Shown: positions 47,723 to 59,235 of the stretch, piece by piece
How the letters are laid out: the number at the start of each line of letters is the position of its first letter
Numbering within the stretch: position 1 is the stretch's first letter
Source: Lunularia cruciata
Taxonomy: Eukaryota; Streptophyta; Marchantiopsida; Lunulariales; Lunulariaceae
Length of the DNA stretch: 64,000 nucleotides
Reading direction: 5' to 3'
Assembly (NCBI GenBank): GCA_948567375.1
Contig: OX419760.1
Coordinates: 59,516,911-59,580,910, forward strand
The notes under the pieces: model-generated
Databases searched by the model: none
Told to the model about the DNA's origin: nothing
The model's input: only the letters and a program-made list of their open reading frames with translations
Position numbers and translations under genes: made by a program

Positions 47723-50700
47723 TTAATTATGCGACTTCCTACTATGAAACGGTAGAGAGGCATTCTGTGGGGTAATGGCGTCTGATTCATCTTCATCTGA
47801 GCTTGCCAACCACTCTTCTTCAGAGGAAGAAGTTTCTTCTGAAGAAGCTTCTCCAGTCGTAGTAGACTTTCTCATGGAACTATCCCCAACCGCTAAAAGG
47901 GAAAGGACCTCTTCAAGGGGTACTTTGAGTTTATCTGTGATATTGATTTCTGCATGAGAAGGTGACACCAAGTTTCTGCACACTTCGTCCATAACTAACT
48001 CTGGATCTGATCTTAATCCTCTAAAAGGTACGGTTCTGTTCGGCTCTCGTGCATGATGAACACTAGCACTACAGCCACTTTTGTACAGCAATGTTTCAGC
48101 TAGCAGATCCATCCGACCACCAATCCTTTCACTTGTTGTAGGCAGGGATGCACTCATATCGAAGAAGCTCTTTCTCTCTCCAAATACATGTCTTCTTTCT
48201 GGGACCTCTAATTCAGATAGAGAGTTTCTTCTTTCATGGTTTCGGAATCTTGTCGGAAGGGAATCACTGTGCTCCCGCCTATGAGTTCGACAAGATGGAG
48301 ACACTGTTCTTTCGCCAGGACTAGACCGCCGCTCCGAGTAAACATTATTCTTGTCTGGAGCTGTAATCCAGTCGGGATTATCCATATCTCCGTCCTCGAT
48401 GCTTCTGCCAGATGTAGACCGCCAGGGGAGAGAAGATGATGCCTTGTCTGAAGCGGTATTCCTGTCTATGTCCCCAACTAATCCATCTTTAATTGTTCTG
48501 ATATGGGATATGTCCCCAACTAATCCATACTGCCCTGGCAGAGAAGATGAGTTCTTGTCTGTAGTTGGACTCCTGCATATATCATCAACATTCCTATCTT
48601 CCATATGTGTATCAGGTACAGAACTCCTACTTGTAGCTGTTCTCCTGTCTCTGGTCTCAATAATTCTATCCACGATGATCCCTTCAGTTGTAGGATTCAT
48701 CCGAGAATACGGGGACCGATTGCTATTTGCAATTGTAGCTAGGTTTCTGGTTAAAGTTCCGACATTCCTCTCCTGAATTGCTGTCTCAGGTGTACTCATC
48801 AGCCACGGCAAAGACGATATAGCCTCATTTCTGCCTGTAGTGTTAACACTTCCGTTGCCGATGATTCTATCGAGTGTAGACTCACCGACGTCCCTTGCTG
48901 CCTGCTTAACTGCTATTGCTGCAGAAGAATCCCGGATCGCACCAGCTCCTCTCCGTGTTGCCTCTACTGCTACCGGTCTTTTCCCTCGCTTCCTGGACCA
49001 CCAATGAGACGATGATAGATTTGCTGTCCTCTTCTTGCTCTGTAATGCTGATCCCTCCTCCAAATTCTCCTGCTCATTCTCAACTGGCCAAAAGTAATTC
49101 GTCTCTGGCAAGTGAAATTCATCGGTTGTGCAGCCAGTACCCTCCACTGAACAGGAGTCACTCTTGCCATGAGATATACACCTTGCCGGGTATTGCTCCA
49201 CGATTGCTGGAGTGTTGGTCTTCTCAACTATGAACCTGCTTTGTAATGGCTGATGATTTTTTAATCGCTTCCTAGACCAAAAGATGATTGATTTCCTCTC
49301 ACTCGCATGCTTAGCATCGCCTGAAACCACCGTACCGCCACTGCCAACAAGAGCTTGGGAGTTCTGCAGCTCATTTTGTTGTGCAGGGATAAATTCCTGC
49401 AGAATCTCTGACCCCGAGAGGACAGTCTCTCCCCCCTTGATGTGACTCCCAAGAACAATTTCGCAAGTGCGCCGTACCTCAAGTATCGGACACAAGCTTG
49501 AGTTCAACCCAGCGACAGTTGTAGGACCTTCCAAATTCCTCCCCAGCTTTGACATGTGCAGCGATTGATAGGATTGAGAAACACCTTGCTGTCCTTGAGA
49601 TTTAAGATTCTCAAGTAGTGTGCTCCCCGTTGCCAAGGACTCAGCTGTAAAGAGAACGCCACGCGGTCGGTCTTTCTTTCGATCATCACGAGGACATCTC
49701 TTTACAGCAAATCTTTGGAAATTACTAGATTCATCTATATGACTGTTGATTGCAGAGCTCACTGGCTTGATGGATTTATCGTCGTGCATGGCAATTTCAT
49801 CTAAATGTATGGTATCCAGAGAAAAGCCGTCCAAGTCAACTATCTCACACTCACAACTCCCGGCCTCGTACGGTTTGGTGTTAGCTTCTACGTCTCCAAT
49901 CGTGTGTTTACCACTTCCGTATTCACTCATGCTGGAGGATGTAGGGTGCTCTCCCTCCGTTCTGCTTGCAGTTGCGGATTCCGCTACTCGTTCTTGAGCT
50001 CCAAAAACCAGAGCACCTATATCGCTACTCCCTGCATTCGCACTCAATATATTGCATCCGTTGGGCTCTGGTTTCATCGTGACACCCTTCACAACCCACT
50101 GTTTCGTTAAAGGCAGAAGCATTGGGACAGGCGATTGTTCTAAATGTTCAATTTTGGTCGTACCATCTGCCACAGACAAGTTGTCTAAGATTGGAGTAGT
50201 TCTTACTTTCTCAAGTCCGGCGGCTTGCACCATTCTATCTGAAGATGAGCGAGCCATGCTTTCTAATTGAAACCTGAAATCTGGAGCAATCAAAGTTTTT
50301 GACGAAGGTCTTTGCCCAATCGCGACCATTCCACGCGCCGACTTCAACAGAAGAGCTTCGTTCGAAGATGATAGAGCAGAAACAACACTAGCGTCCGCGG
50401 CCAGTGCATCGCCTGTGTAGCCCTCATCTCCACCCTGCAGTGCGTTCTTCCCTGCAATTGAAGTCGACTGAGGTTTACTGTCGTCCTCCTTTTCTGGCTG
50501 GAGCTCCATTGTGAGGTGAGAATGCGCCGTTGGCTTCATATCAAAGGTTTGATCCAATTCTCTACCCGGCTTAGCGTCATGCAGACCTGATGAGATCACA
50601 ATCTCAGCGGATTTGCTCCCTGGAACAGCCAAAACATCCACAGCTTCGTGACCTGTTGCAGGAGTACTGGAGCTCTCTTCACCTGACTCGAAATTGCTGG

Positions 50701-51103
50701 ATGAAGCTCTTGAAACGTGTTCAATTTCTGCACTGCATATTTCGTCTTCAGCAACGTAATTCAGGTTCTCCTTTCCGATTATCGAAGGAAATTTGTCACC
50801 AGCTGCTGTTAAATCCTTGTTAGCTCCGGCGTCCTCCACGGGTTCTCCATGCTTGATTTTGGCCGCTTGTACATACAGAAGAAGAGCAGGAGCGCCGTTG
50901 TCACCATCTTCGATTGCCCCATCTGTGCTCTCTCCCCTGTTCATGCTTATGAGAACAATTGCACCTACAGCAGTGGAAATGAGAAGGGGAGAGAAGTACA
51001 CGACGATAGGAAAGAATGTTGGGGTAAAGAGTAGCAGCACAAGGCAAGAAATGATAGGTTGATTCCACATTACTGCAAAGAAATTCCACGCTCCTGTAGT
51101 CAT
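47723..51103 (-). CDS. 1126-residue mostly disordered protein with N-terminal membrane hairpin
   Basis: A single uninterrupted frame runs from ATG 51103 (a GTG three codons earlier is not a plausible plant start). Residues 1-56 hold two hydrophobic segments split by a Pro-rich turn (about 17-37 and 39-55), so the protein is probably anchored in a membrane with a long tail. The remaining 1070 residues are rich in Ser, Thr, Glu, Asp and Arg, with low predicted order. A WSRKR motif occurs twice (about residues 611 and 706). A run of loosely repeated 30-40-residue units with SSLPW/SSLPG and DRN-type motifs covers roughly 730-900. The C-terminus has a Ser/Glu/Asp block (EETSSSEEEWLASSDEDESD), a likely CK2 target. 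Length and composition argue for a real gene. Family unknown. Confidence 0.75.
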   Translation of the reverse strand: MTTGAWNFFAVMWNQPIISCLVLLLFTPTFFPIVVYFSPLLISTAVGAIVLISMNRGESTDGAIEDGDNGAPALLLYVQAAKIKHGEPVEDAGANKDLTAAGDKFPSIIGKENLNYVAEDEICSAEIEHVSRASSSNFESGEESSSTPATGHEAVDVLAVPGSKSAEIVISSGLHDAKPGRELDQTFDMKPTAHSHLTMELQPEKEDDSKPQSTSIAGKNALQGGDEGYTGDALAADASVVSALSSSNEALLLKSARGMVAIGQRPSSKTLIAPDFRFQLESMARSSSDRMVQAAGLEKVRTTPILDNLSVADGTTKIEHLEQSPVPMLLPLTKQWVVKGVTMKPEPNGCNILSANAGSSDIGALVFGAQERVAESATASRTEGEHPTSSSMSEYGSGKHTIGDVEANTKPYEAGSCECEIVDLDGFSLDTIHLDEIAMHDDKSIKPVSSAINSHIDESSNFQRFAVKRCPRDDRKKDRPRGVLFTAESLATGSTLLENLKSQGQQGVSQSYQSLHMSKLGRNLEGPTTVAGLNSSLCPILEVRRTCEIVLGSHIKGGETVLSGSEILQEFIPAQQNELQNSQALVGSGGTVVSGDAKHASERKSIIFWSRKRLKNHQPLQSRFIVEKTNTPAIVEQYPARCISHGKSDSCSVEGTGCTTDEFHLPETNYFWPVENEQENLEEGSALQSKKRTANLSSSHWWSRKRGKRPVAVEATRRGAGAIRDSSAAIAVKQAARDVGESTLDRIIGNGSVNTTGRNEAISSLPWLMSTPETAIQERNVGTLTRNLATIANSNRSPYSRMNPTTEGIIVDRIIETRDRRTATSRSSVPDTHMEDRNVDDICRSPTTDKNSSSLPGQYGLVGDISHIRTIKDGLVGDIDRNTASDKASSSLPWRSTSGRSIEDGDMDNPDWITAPDKNNVYSERRSSPGERTVSPSCRTHRREHSDSLPTRFRNHERRNSLSELEVPERRHVFGERKSFFDMSASLPTTSERIGGRMDLLAETLLYKSGCSASVHHAREPNRTVPFRGLRSDPELVMDEVCRNLVSPSHAEINITDKLKVPLEEVLSLLAVGDSSMRKSTTTGEASSEETSSSEEEWLASSDEDESDAITPQNASLPFHSRKSHN

Positions 51104-53134
51104 CTTTTTCACGAAATGCCTTTACTAGAACCGTGTTTTTTTCCCTCTGTGTCAATCTTATTACATGTACAGAGTGAGACTGCGACAAATGGATCTGCCC
51201 TTACATAACGAGGACGGTCTCCGTTTTCTCTCTCATCGATTCCTTCAATTCTGCAACATATCGCTCCCAAGTTACCTAACATCCGCGTATGAGGATCGTG
51301 AATTGAATAGTAAGTAAACATACACCCCCAACGTGCTCTAGATAACCGAAACTGCAATCAAGACAGCTGAACTATGTTGCTTAATTTATGACTGATCAAT
51401 CTAAACGCTGCCTAAACTAATGGCGAAACTCTGTAATCATAAATCTCGCTGCGCTTTTTATTCTACTGTACAAAATCTTCTCCTCTCACGAGTTACTTCA
51501 CACAAGCTCAGTTGAACATTCGAGGAGTCCAGTAAAGATGGAAGTATTTAAGTCTGTTCTACAGTAAGCAACACCGCAATGTAAACTCTGCTAGAGTATG
51601 CATGAAGTCAGATTGAAGTAAACTTTATGAACTGGATGCTGTTTCCTGAGCATGAGAGACGTTCAATTACACTCTAGCCCTAAATCTTAACTTTTTTTCA
51701 TCATTCAGTTAGAGCCAATCTATCACCGACTCAAGCTCATCTGGTCTGATCTGAAATTGATCGATTGCACGATCAAACTTCAGAATCTATGGAGTGGAGA
51801 ACACTCTTGCACTGCCATACGAAGCATTGCCGACGTGATCTGATCCAGATTGAATGGAATTGCAGAATGTTGTTTGGAGAATGTCACCTCTGAAGGATCT
51901 CTGAAGCTCCTAAGCCTCGTTGCTGGATTGATTAGCTCAATCGTCTTCAGCTCTTGTCAAGGCTATAACTTATGCAGGACGATCACGCAATCACAGAACA
52001 AGGTACAGTGCTCACACCGGTACTACGGTAGGGGTATTTGATTTCGAATTACATGTCTGTAAGAGGTGATTATCTCCTGGTGGGTGTTTTGTCCTGTAGA
52101 GAAATTTCAGGAAGCCAAACACTCGTGATGTAACACCCCAGTTGCAGCTGCAGATAATGTGTCATGTTTGACGTACGATAGAATGCCATCTGCTATCGCA
52201 GATACATATTCTATGGATCCAAAGTTTATAGATCTGGCGGAGCATAAGTTATGGAATATGAAGTCTCTGAAGTCGTATTGGTCGTTTAACTCATGTACCG
52301 CTCAGAGCAACTTATGAGAGAACTAAATCCGTACGGCAGATTTAAAACTTAAGACTTTAAATTATTTTCTGCACAACGTTTTCCTGAGAATGAAGAGATC
52401 GACGTTCCAATACAGAGGTTTTGACTGCGTACGACGATATGTGGCTCTCTCGTTACTGAATCTGTCTTCATCCTGTTCGACGCAGTGACATGTTCAACAC
52501 TTCTTGTGATAGACAGTCTCAATGGTCAGGTTGAGGGTGGTCAAAATATACATGTAGATGCGAAGTTGAATATTATAGTTTGCGGAATCGTGTTTCGAAA
52601 TTCTAGACAATTATAACAAATGGTTTGTCAGCTGAATCATCACTTTTCAAGTGATTGAAGGTTGATATGATTTTCATTCTTTATACTGAACTGGAGACTA
52701 TCAACTTTGCGGATGAATGATTAACTAATTTCAAGCAAAAGAGTTTGATTGGATCTTGATGCTTCGAACTCAACGCGAAATGATCAATTCAAGAACTGTT
52801 ACAGCACAGCAAAAGTCTCTGTTTGGGTGAGGGAGAGTCATGTCTGGACGTCATCTCATGGCTCGGATTGAGATGCTAGGATCTTGTTGTACACATGGGG
52901 GCTGCAAAATAAGAGGGTATTGCTCCTGTTCTCTCAAATCATCGGCTTCTTGTGGCATGGTCCAGGCGATGCGATGATTGTATGTACTATGAAGAGCTGA
53001 ACCATATGTTCAATTTGTGATTCCAGAGCCTTTGAAAAGGGCTCAGCACAGACAAAGTTTCAGCACTCCTTCACTGGGATCTGCTTCTATTGATTAATTT
53101 TGCAGGTTTTGAAGCTCGAGCTCGAAACTAACGA
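51104..53134. other. Intergenic region, upstream of the large minus-strand gene
   Basis: No gene is supported. The part next to 51103 should contain the promoter and 5' UTR of the disordered-protein gene. Short open frames here lack recognisable motifs. Confidence 0.55.
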
Positions 53135-54076
53135 GATGGCCACCGCCTTGGGACAAGGACTGAGGTCGATTCTTTGGAGATAGTGGGCAGGATGAAAAGG
53201 AGAAACACTGCCAAAGTGGCTCCGGAATTGTGCCTCATGGAGGTCGCTCTGCAAATGTAGTTACTTTGAGTGTAAAATATATGGCGGTGGAAACGAAGGC
53301 TGCCATGGGAGAGAAGACGACTCTTCATGACCTTTACGAGAACGAAGGGCAGAGCCCATGGTACGACAACCCTAGTCGTCCAGTCACCGATCTGAAACCC
53401 CTCATTGAAAGTGGCGTTCGTGGTGTTACGAGCAATCCTACAATTTTTAAGAAGGCCATCACATCTTCCGATGCATGTCAATCCGTTCAGGCAGCTGATG
53501 AAAGAGGGAAATGGTGTTGAGGAGGTTTTCTGGGGACTCGCTGTCACAGTATCGAGGATGCTTGTGAATTATTAATACCACTGCATGATGAAACCACAGG
53601 TTTAGTTTCTTAGAAAATTCAACCGGACTTGATCATGATTGGGGAGGGAACTGGTTCAGCCAACCGGTTGTATAAATTTGTCAATAGGCCCAATTGTGTC
53701 ATAAACGACCCTGCAACTGCAGATTGTGTGCCAGCAGTAAAAACTATTAATTTACAGGGTATCAGTGTGAATGTCACTCTCATCTTCTCTCTTGCAAGGT
53801 ATGAGATGCTTATTTGGATGCTCTGGAGGCAGCACAGACCGAAAATTTGTCGAAAATATCCAGCATTACGTCCTTTGTGAGCAGAGATGACGAAGTTGTT
53901 GCCAAGCGGTTAGAAACTATCGGCACTGACGAAGCGTTCTCAGTTCGCGAAAGGGCCGAGAACGCGCAGGCTGCACTTGCTTTCAAGCTCTATCAGGAGA
54001 AATCTCGGGTGGCGCTTGAAGGAGTGACGTCGTTCCGGAGGAGTTTTGAAACCTGCTTGCTAGCATGGAAAAGGTG
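53135..54076 (+). pseudogene. Plastid-type transaldolase pseudogene, frameshifted and truncated
   Basis: Transit-like sequence (MATALGQGLRSILW, 53135) leads, after frame breaks, into clear plant transaldolase: KTTLHDLYENEGQSPWYDN and GVRGVTSNPTIFKKAITSSD (53314-53470). The frame then shifts to MKEGNGVEEVFWGLAV (about 53500) and again to IEDACELLIP. The segment VNRPNCVINDPATADCVPAV aligns with the active-site block, where the family has Lys before Ile-Pro-Ala-Thr; here the position is Asn, so the Schiff-base lysine of the pentose-phosphate enzyme is lost. A further shift precedes DALEAAQTENLSKISSITSF, and homology stops near 54076, about 100 residues short. The Val-Ser-Val-Glu-Val-Ser-Pro segment is missing. 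Clear introns are absent. Confidence 0.88.
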
Positions 54077-55200
54077 ATACACATGACAATTTTGATCTAC
54101 ACTAGATGCTAAACCCATGCATATGACACAGGCACGGTGTCCTTATAGAAGAGATGACATCCGACACGATGTCTTATCGAAGACAGAGGATTGCTACACG
54201 CGCGGCTATCAAAGTGTTAGTCAGGGGCACGATCAAGTGAACACCTTGCTTGGAGGAAGTGTGGGAGAGAGTGAATAGCTTGCTTGGACAAAGTGTTGGT
54301 CTGCTTAGCTTGCTTGGACAAAGTGGTGGTATGCTTTGCAGACTACAAGAGTCAAGGCCGACAAGCCAGCCTTGGTTTGAGATGATTGGGTGACAGCTCA
54401 TAGTCCTTGCATGTGGTGCATTGTTGGAGGCAGTGATCACCCATTCTCTTGGATGGGTAGTGAGTAGAGCAACAACAAGCAAGATCTCCAAGTTATATGG
54501 AGTGATGGATATGGCATTTGACATACTTGTCAAGGAGTGTATGAGAGCCTATCATTCTAGAGGTCAAGGGGTATCACTCTAATTATCATGGCATATTCTA
54601 GATAACATATGTCCATTGCTCTATAGAGCAATGGACAGGTGCAATCCTTAGGAGAGCAATCACACTAGGTGATGCTTCTTTGGTTGCTTCAATTGTTTGT
54701 GGACTAAACAATGTGTATAGCTTAAATATCTTAGGTGCGGTTGAGCAACTTTCTCTTTCTGATACTATTGGGGCTTAGCCCCATTTTACCCCCTTGTCTT
54801 TTCCTTGCAGGGCTTGATTGGTCTTCCAATCCTTTTTGTTTCACAAGAGACCACATTTTTCTTGCATTTTTCTTTATTCTTATCTTGTTATGACATAGAG
54901 GTGGAGATATCAAAGGATGGTATGCATGACATCCATCTCGCCAAAAGATTTGGCATGTAGGACATCATGTTCACACCAATCTATATAGGAGGAGAAATGT
55001 GTATATGTTTTGGATTGAGTCAGTTTTCACTATTAAGTAAAAGATTATAATTAAAATGACTTAGCCATCACAAATATTAGTTTTATGGCATTACATCAAC
55101 GCTTTCCTTTAAATTAGAAACATTAGGAATATTAGCTTGTGATATTACATCAACATTGTGTTGATATAGTATCTATATAGGAATTTTGGCACTATATTAA
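54077..55200. other. Repeat-derived intergenic sequence
   Basis: AT-moderate sequence with no supported gene. Short internal repeats around 54240-54320 (AGCTTGCTTGGACAAAGTG twice) are visible, and dispersed repeat R lies at 54728-54850. Confidence 0.5.
54728..54850 (-). repeat. Dispersed repeat R, copy 3 (inverted)
   Basis: On the minus strand the blocks GGAAGACCAATCAAG, GGTAAAATGGGGCTAAGC and CACCTAAGATATTTA match 24903-25013 in the same order. The family does not resemble either LTR type in the window. Confidence 0.75.
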
Positions 55201-56400
55201 CACTCTCCCTTGAACTAAAGTTATCGTCCATATCTTTGATTCTTAAATGAGATTTGAGATATTCAAATGGATCTTGGATAAACCTCCAGTGAATTCATCA
55301 GCTTGCTAGATTGAAATTTTGTGCATATATACTTATAGGATCATGAATTTATATTCCATATCTTGTAACAAGATGCAATAATAGATTGGTTCTTTGATGA
55401 CAAATTCTTCAAATTTTCACTTACCAAATGAAATCTGGACAATTATCAGTGATAATATCATCAACATAAAGAAACCTCATTCTTATCAACCTCCTTAATA
55501 TCAACTTTATAGCTTGTATAACAAAGAATCTGAACTATAAACTTGAAATCCAATATATTTGAGATCATAATGTATCTCCGCATTCCAAGCTCTAGTTCAT
55601 ACAGAGACCTTTTCAGCAAACAAACTTGTGTGGATAGATTGTCTTCATATCCATATGGTTGGATCATATAGACCTCTTCCTCTAATCTCCGCTAAAGAAA
55701 GTATTGTTGTAGTCTATATGATAGAGCTTCCACTCATAGAAGGTGATCAAGAGAATATAAATTGAAGACATCTTTGCAATTAGGTTAAATGTCTCATCAA
55801 AACTAATGTCATATTATTGTAAAAATTTCTTATCACAAGCCTCTCCTTGTATCTAAAATTATTTTCTTGATTTTAAAAACTTCACATGTAGCATTGTGAG
55901 ATTGTGAGATTATTCAAAAAACTACAATGTATGTTGTTGACCTAGTGTTGTAATTTCAAACTCCATGACATTGCATCTAATTTTCATGATACATTACCTC
56001 CTCAAGAAAATTTGGTTCTTGTTCTTAGATAGTTCTTGATATTCACTATCTATGCATGGTATTGTGCTCAAAACCTCTAAAATGATATTTTCCCATACTA
56101 GTTCTTTCACCTAAACTTTGAATTGTTCTAGTCTTTTGTTGGATTTGAGTTGAGAAACATTACTTGTAGTTTCATCTAAGGGATATGGAATTCAAAACTA
56201 TTGTGGTTGGTGGACCTTTTATTCCAACAAAAGATAAGAACTATTGATGGAAAGCATACAACAAATTTTCCATTAATCAACCATTTTTCAAACAAAGGAT
56301 AGGAAGTATTAGTGGAAAATATAGAGTAAATTTTCTTTGGGTGGAGATACATGGGTTAAAGGCTTTTCAAATTTTGCCTTGACCAAGGATTTATGCATAA
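55200..56400 (-). pseudogene. copia reverse transcriptase fragment, minus strand
   Basis: Reading down the minus strand: DETFNLIAKMSSIYILLI (near 55790), then IQPYGYEDNLSTQVCLLKRS (55660) and a YVDD-type box (LYVDDIITDN near 55460-55430). These are consecutive copia RT motifs. Several stops and frameshifts interrupt it; flanks are too decayed to bound the element. Confidence 0.75.
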
Positions 56401-56405
56401 ATTAG

Positions 56406-57001
56406 TATGAGAATGCTTACTATAAACAAAAGTAGCAATTGAGTACTAATCTATGGAATAGAATTGCTAGTTTGAACAATCAAAGATGGAGATGTATAAG
56501 GAGTATGTAAAACAAATGTAAACTTGTAGAAGCCTACAACTAACATTTTAACTACTTAAATACAACATGCACATGAGATAAGATATGGTAAAAAAAAAGC
56601 TTGAAAATCAAGATTACAATATCTATATCCTTTTGAATTCGAAGCACATCCAAACTTCTTAGAGGGGATAGTATCATTGTTATTCACTACCAACAATTTC
56701 ACACAATGGTTCTTTGGAAGTGAATATATTAGCTTGAATATATTTTGGATAAGTTTGGATGTGCATCAAATTCAAAAGGATATAGATATTGTAATCTTGA
56801 TTTTCAAGCTTTCTTTTACCATATCTTATCTCATGTGCATGTTGTAATTAAGTAGTTAAAATGTTGGTTGTAGGCTTCTACAAGTTTACATTTGTTTTAC
56901 ATAATCCTTATACATCTCCATCTTTGATTGTTCAAACTGGCATTTCTATTCCATAGATTAGTACTCAATTGCTACTTTTGTTTATAGTAAGCATTCTCAT
57001 A
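56406..57001. repeat. 252-bp inverted repeat with 93-bp spacer
   Basis: The left arm (56406-56657, starting TATGAGAATGCTTACTATAA) is nearly complementary to the right arm (56751-57001, ending GCATTCTCATA). Only scattered mismatches and small gaps separate them. A transcript would fold into a long hairpin. Confidence 0.9.
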
Positions 57002-57032
57002 TATACTTTGGAAGTGAATATATTAGCTTGAT
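56712..57032. repeat. 27-bp direct repeats flanking the right arm
   Basis: CTTTGGAAGTGAATATATTA followed by GCTTGA occurs just before the right arm (56712) and again just after it (57006). Confidence 0.85.
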
Positions 57033-59235
57033 AGGTTATGAGGTCTAACACTAAGAGTAGGTGAACCACTATTTTTCACTCTTGGTCATTGATGTTTAAA
57101 TGTTAATCATCACTAGTAAAAGATGTTTAAAGTATGAATTATTCTTCACATATTTTTTTTAAGGGAGTACTACTTCTAGAAATAATTTTTTCATAATAAG
57201 TCTTTGATATGAAATAGTTGTAAAACTTGTGTGTTATGGAATTGCCTTACAATACTTGATGACTTTGTGATTAACTTCCACTAAATGAACCTCTAAGTCC
57301 TTTACCTCCATTTTGATCTCTACAAGCAAACAACAATTGATCTTGATTTGCAAGACTACAACAATTAACTTGCATCTACATCTCTTCAAAGACTAACATA
57401 GGAACTAGCTTTCTGAATTGAAGATATATATCCCTTATAGCTTTAGAAGTTTCAAAAGGTTGGTACTTCTTTGGTGGACTTTTAATGATATATATAATTA
57501 GTTCATTATCTTCAACCTTGATTTTGATGCTATTAAACTACTAAAAAACCCACAAATTCAAGTAGACATGCTCAATGGTAGTCAAATTTCCTTTCTTAAA
57601 GTTCATCAATTAATTGTTGATTCAATTAAAGCTTTTTACCTTTATCAACATCTGAAAATGTTTGCTAAGAATGGCAAAACACAAAATGAAAGAAATAGTG
57701 GATGGCTTGATTAGCATGTTCCTTTCAAAAACATACATAAGCATCTGAAAGAGCATTAGCATAAGCTTCGTGACATACTGATTTTGACCTACTAATACTA
57801 TAAATTTTTATGAATTGTATGACTAAAATTGAGATAAAGGTATCAATATGATGAGAATCTATTATTTCATGTTTAACCTCTTGTGCAAAGTCATTTCCTA
57901 AAAGGATGATTAACCAAAGTTTATGCTCACTATAGATTGAATCTAGAAGACTCTTGAAAGTAATGGTTTATTTATATGAAAGGTCACTTTGACTTGGAAT
58001 GTCTATACCTTCACTATTGCCCAACCAAACTCTGTACAACTATTGTCAAAGTAGCTATAAGTACTATGATCCACACTCACATCATGGGGTCAACTCACCC
58101 CATACAAGATCAATAGTACTAAGGTGTTTTATGAATAGTGTCCTAGAACATCTAAACTAAGGAAGAGTAAGATCTCCCCAAGGTCCAATTACCATGATGA
58201 CTATGAGTATGATGTAGCATTTCAGTTTTCCCCTAAGGCACATCATAGGAGTTTTGAGTAATTATAATGCTTAATCACACATGGCAGTGTTACTTTATGA
58301 TACTTCAGGCATTTAGCAACATGTCTTTATATCATTCTTGACTTCTATAGAGCCCCTAGAGTTGCACACTCTAGTTTCACATGAATGATTCCCCTCACTC
58401 AAGTCCGTCTACTCATATGTCAAGATTCCTCACTCCTATTCAACTATGCATGCAATCCCTCTTACAAAGTGCAGGCTAATACACATACCCTAACCCAAGA
58501 GTCTTGATGGTAAAAACTTCATTTACTTCAAAAGAATGATGCATCAAATGAACATGGTGTTCATTAGGCTTAAGCCTTTTATATGCTTCCTACTTAGCCT
58601 CAAAGAGATCCAACAGTTACAATGAGTTGGAAATCTCCTAATTACATCTAAGGCACTCAATGCCAATCACATCTTATCCACTAACCACCCTAAACCTAAT
58701 CCTTAAGTAAGGGTGGGCCATGGTTCTAAACACCTCAGCTGATTGTAGTCTACCTTTAGCTTGTTGACTATTAGACTAACACAAGTCTTTCATATCATAT
58801 CCTAACTACTATGTACAAAGTATGTACTATGACTACAAAATCTGCACTATCCTACTTAGGAGATGACAGTTAGTCATTTTTCATGAAGTTGCACACTGTT
58901 TATCTTGTATGAAGTCACTGGTCGTATGACTCATTGCCGGTACAAGTTGACAGTAGTTGTGATGAACTGCTTGACCCTTTACATATCTAGAGTAGCTTTC
59001 TGAGCTCCTTCTTGTACACTTCAACTACTTGTATGAAGCCAGTCTAGCTCTATGTGAACTTGGAGTTGGTATGCTCTTGCAGTTCAATGAACATCACTTT
59101 GAGCTGGTCATTTATATATACTGTCCTCTCTAATGCATCAATTTGGGTCCAAAGATCCCTTCACCTTTGTACATGGGGGGTTTTAGTTGGCAATTTGCTC
59201 TAGTTGGTTCAGTAATTGGGTTTCCATATGCACAA
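57033..59235. other. AT-rich repeat debris
   Basis: No intact gene. Fragments may belong to the minus-strand copia element at 55200-56400, and 58000-58900 has an LTR-like character with little coding potential. I could not delimit an element. Confidence 0.4.

Noticed and set aside
47775-50270. Plus-strand open frames of up to 141 codons opposite the 1126-residue gene
   Set aside because: They are antisense shadows of a Ser/Thr-rich reading frame, whose complement rarely gives stops.
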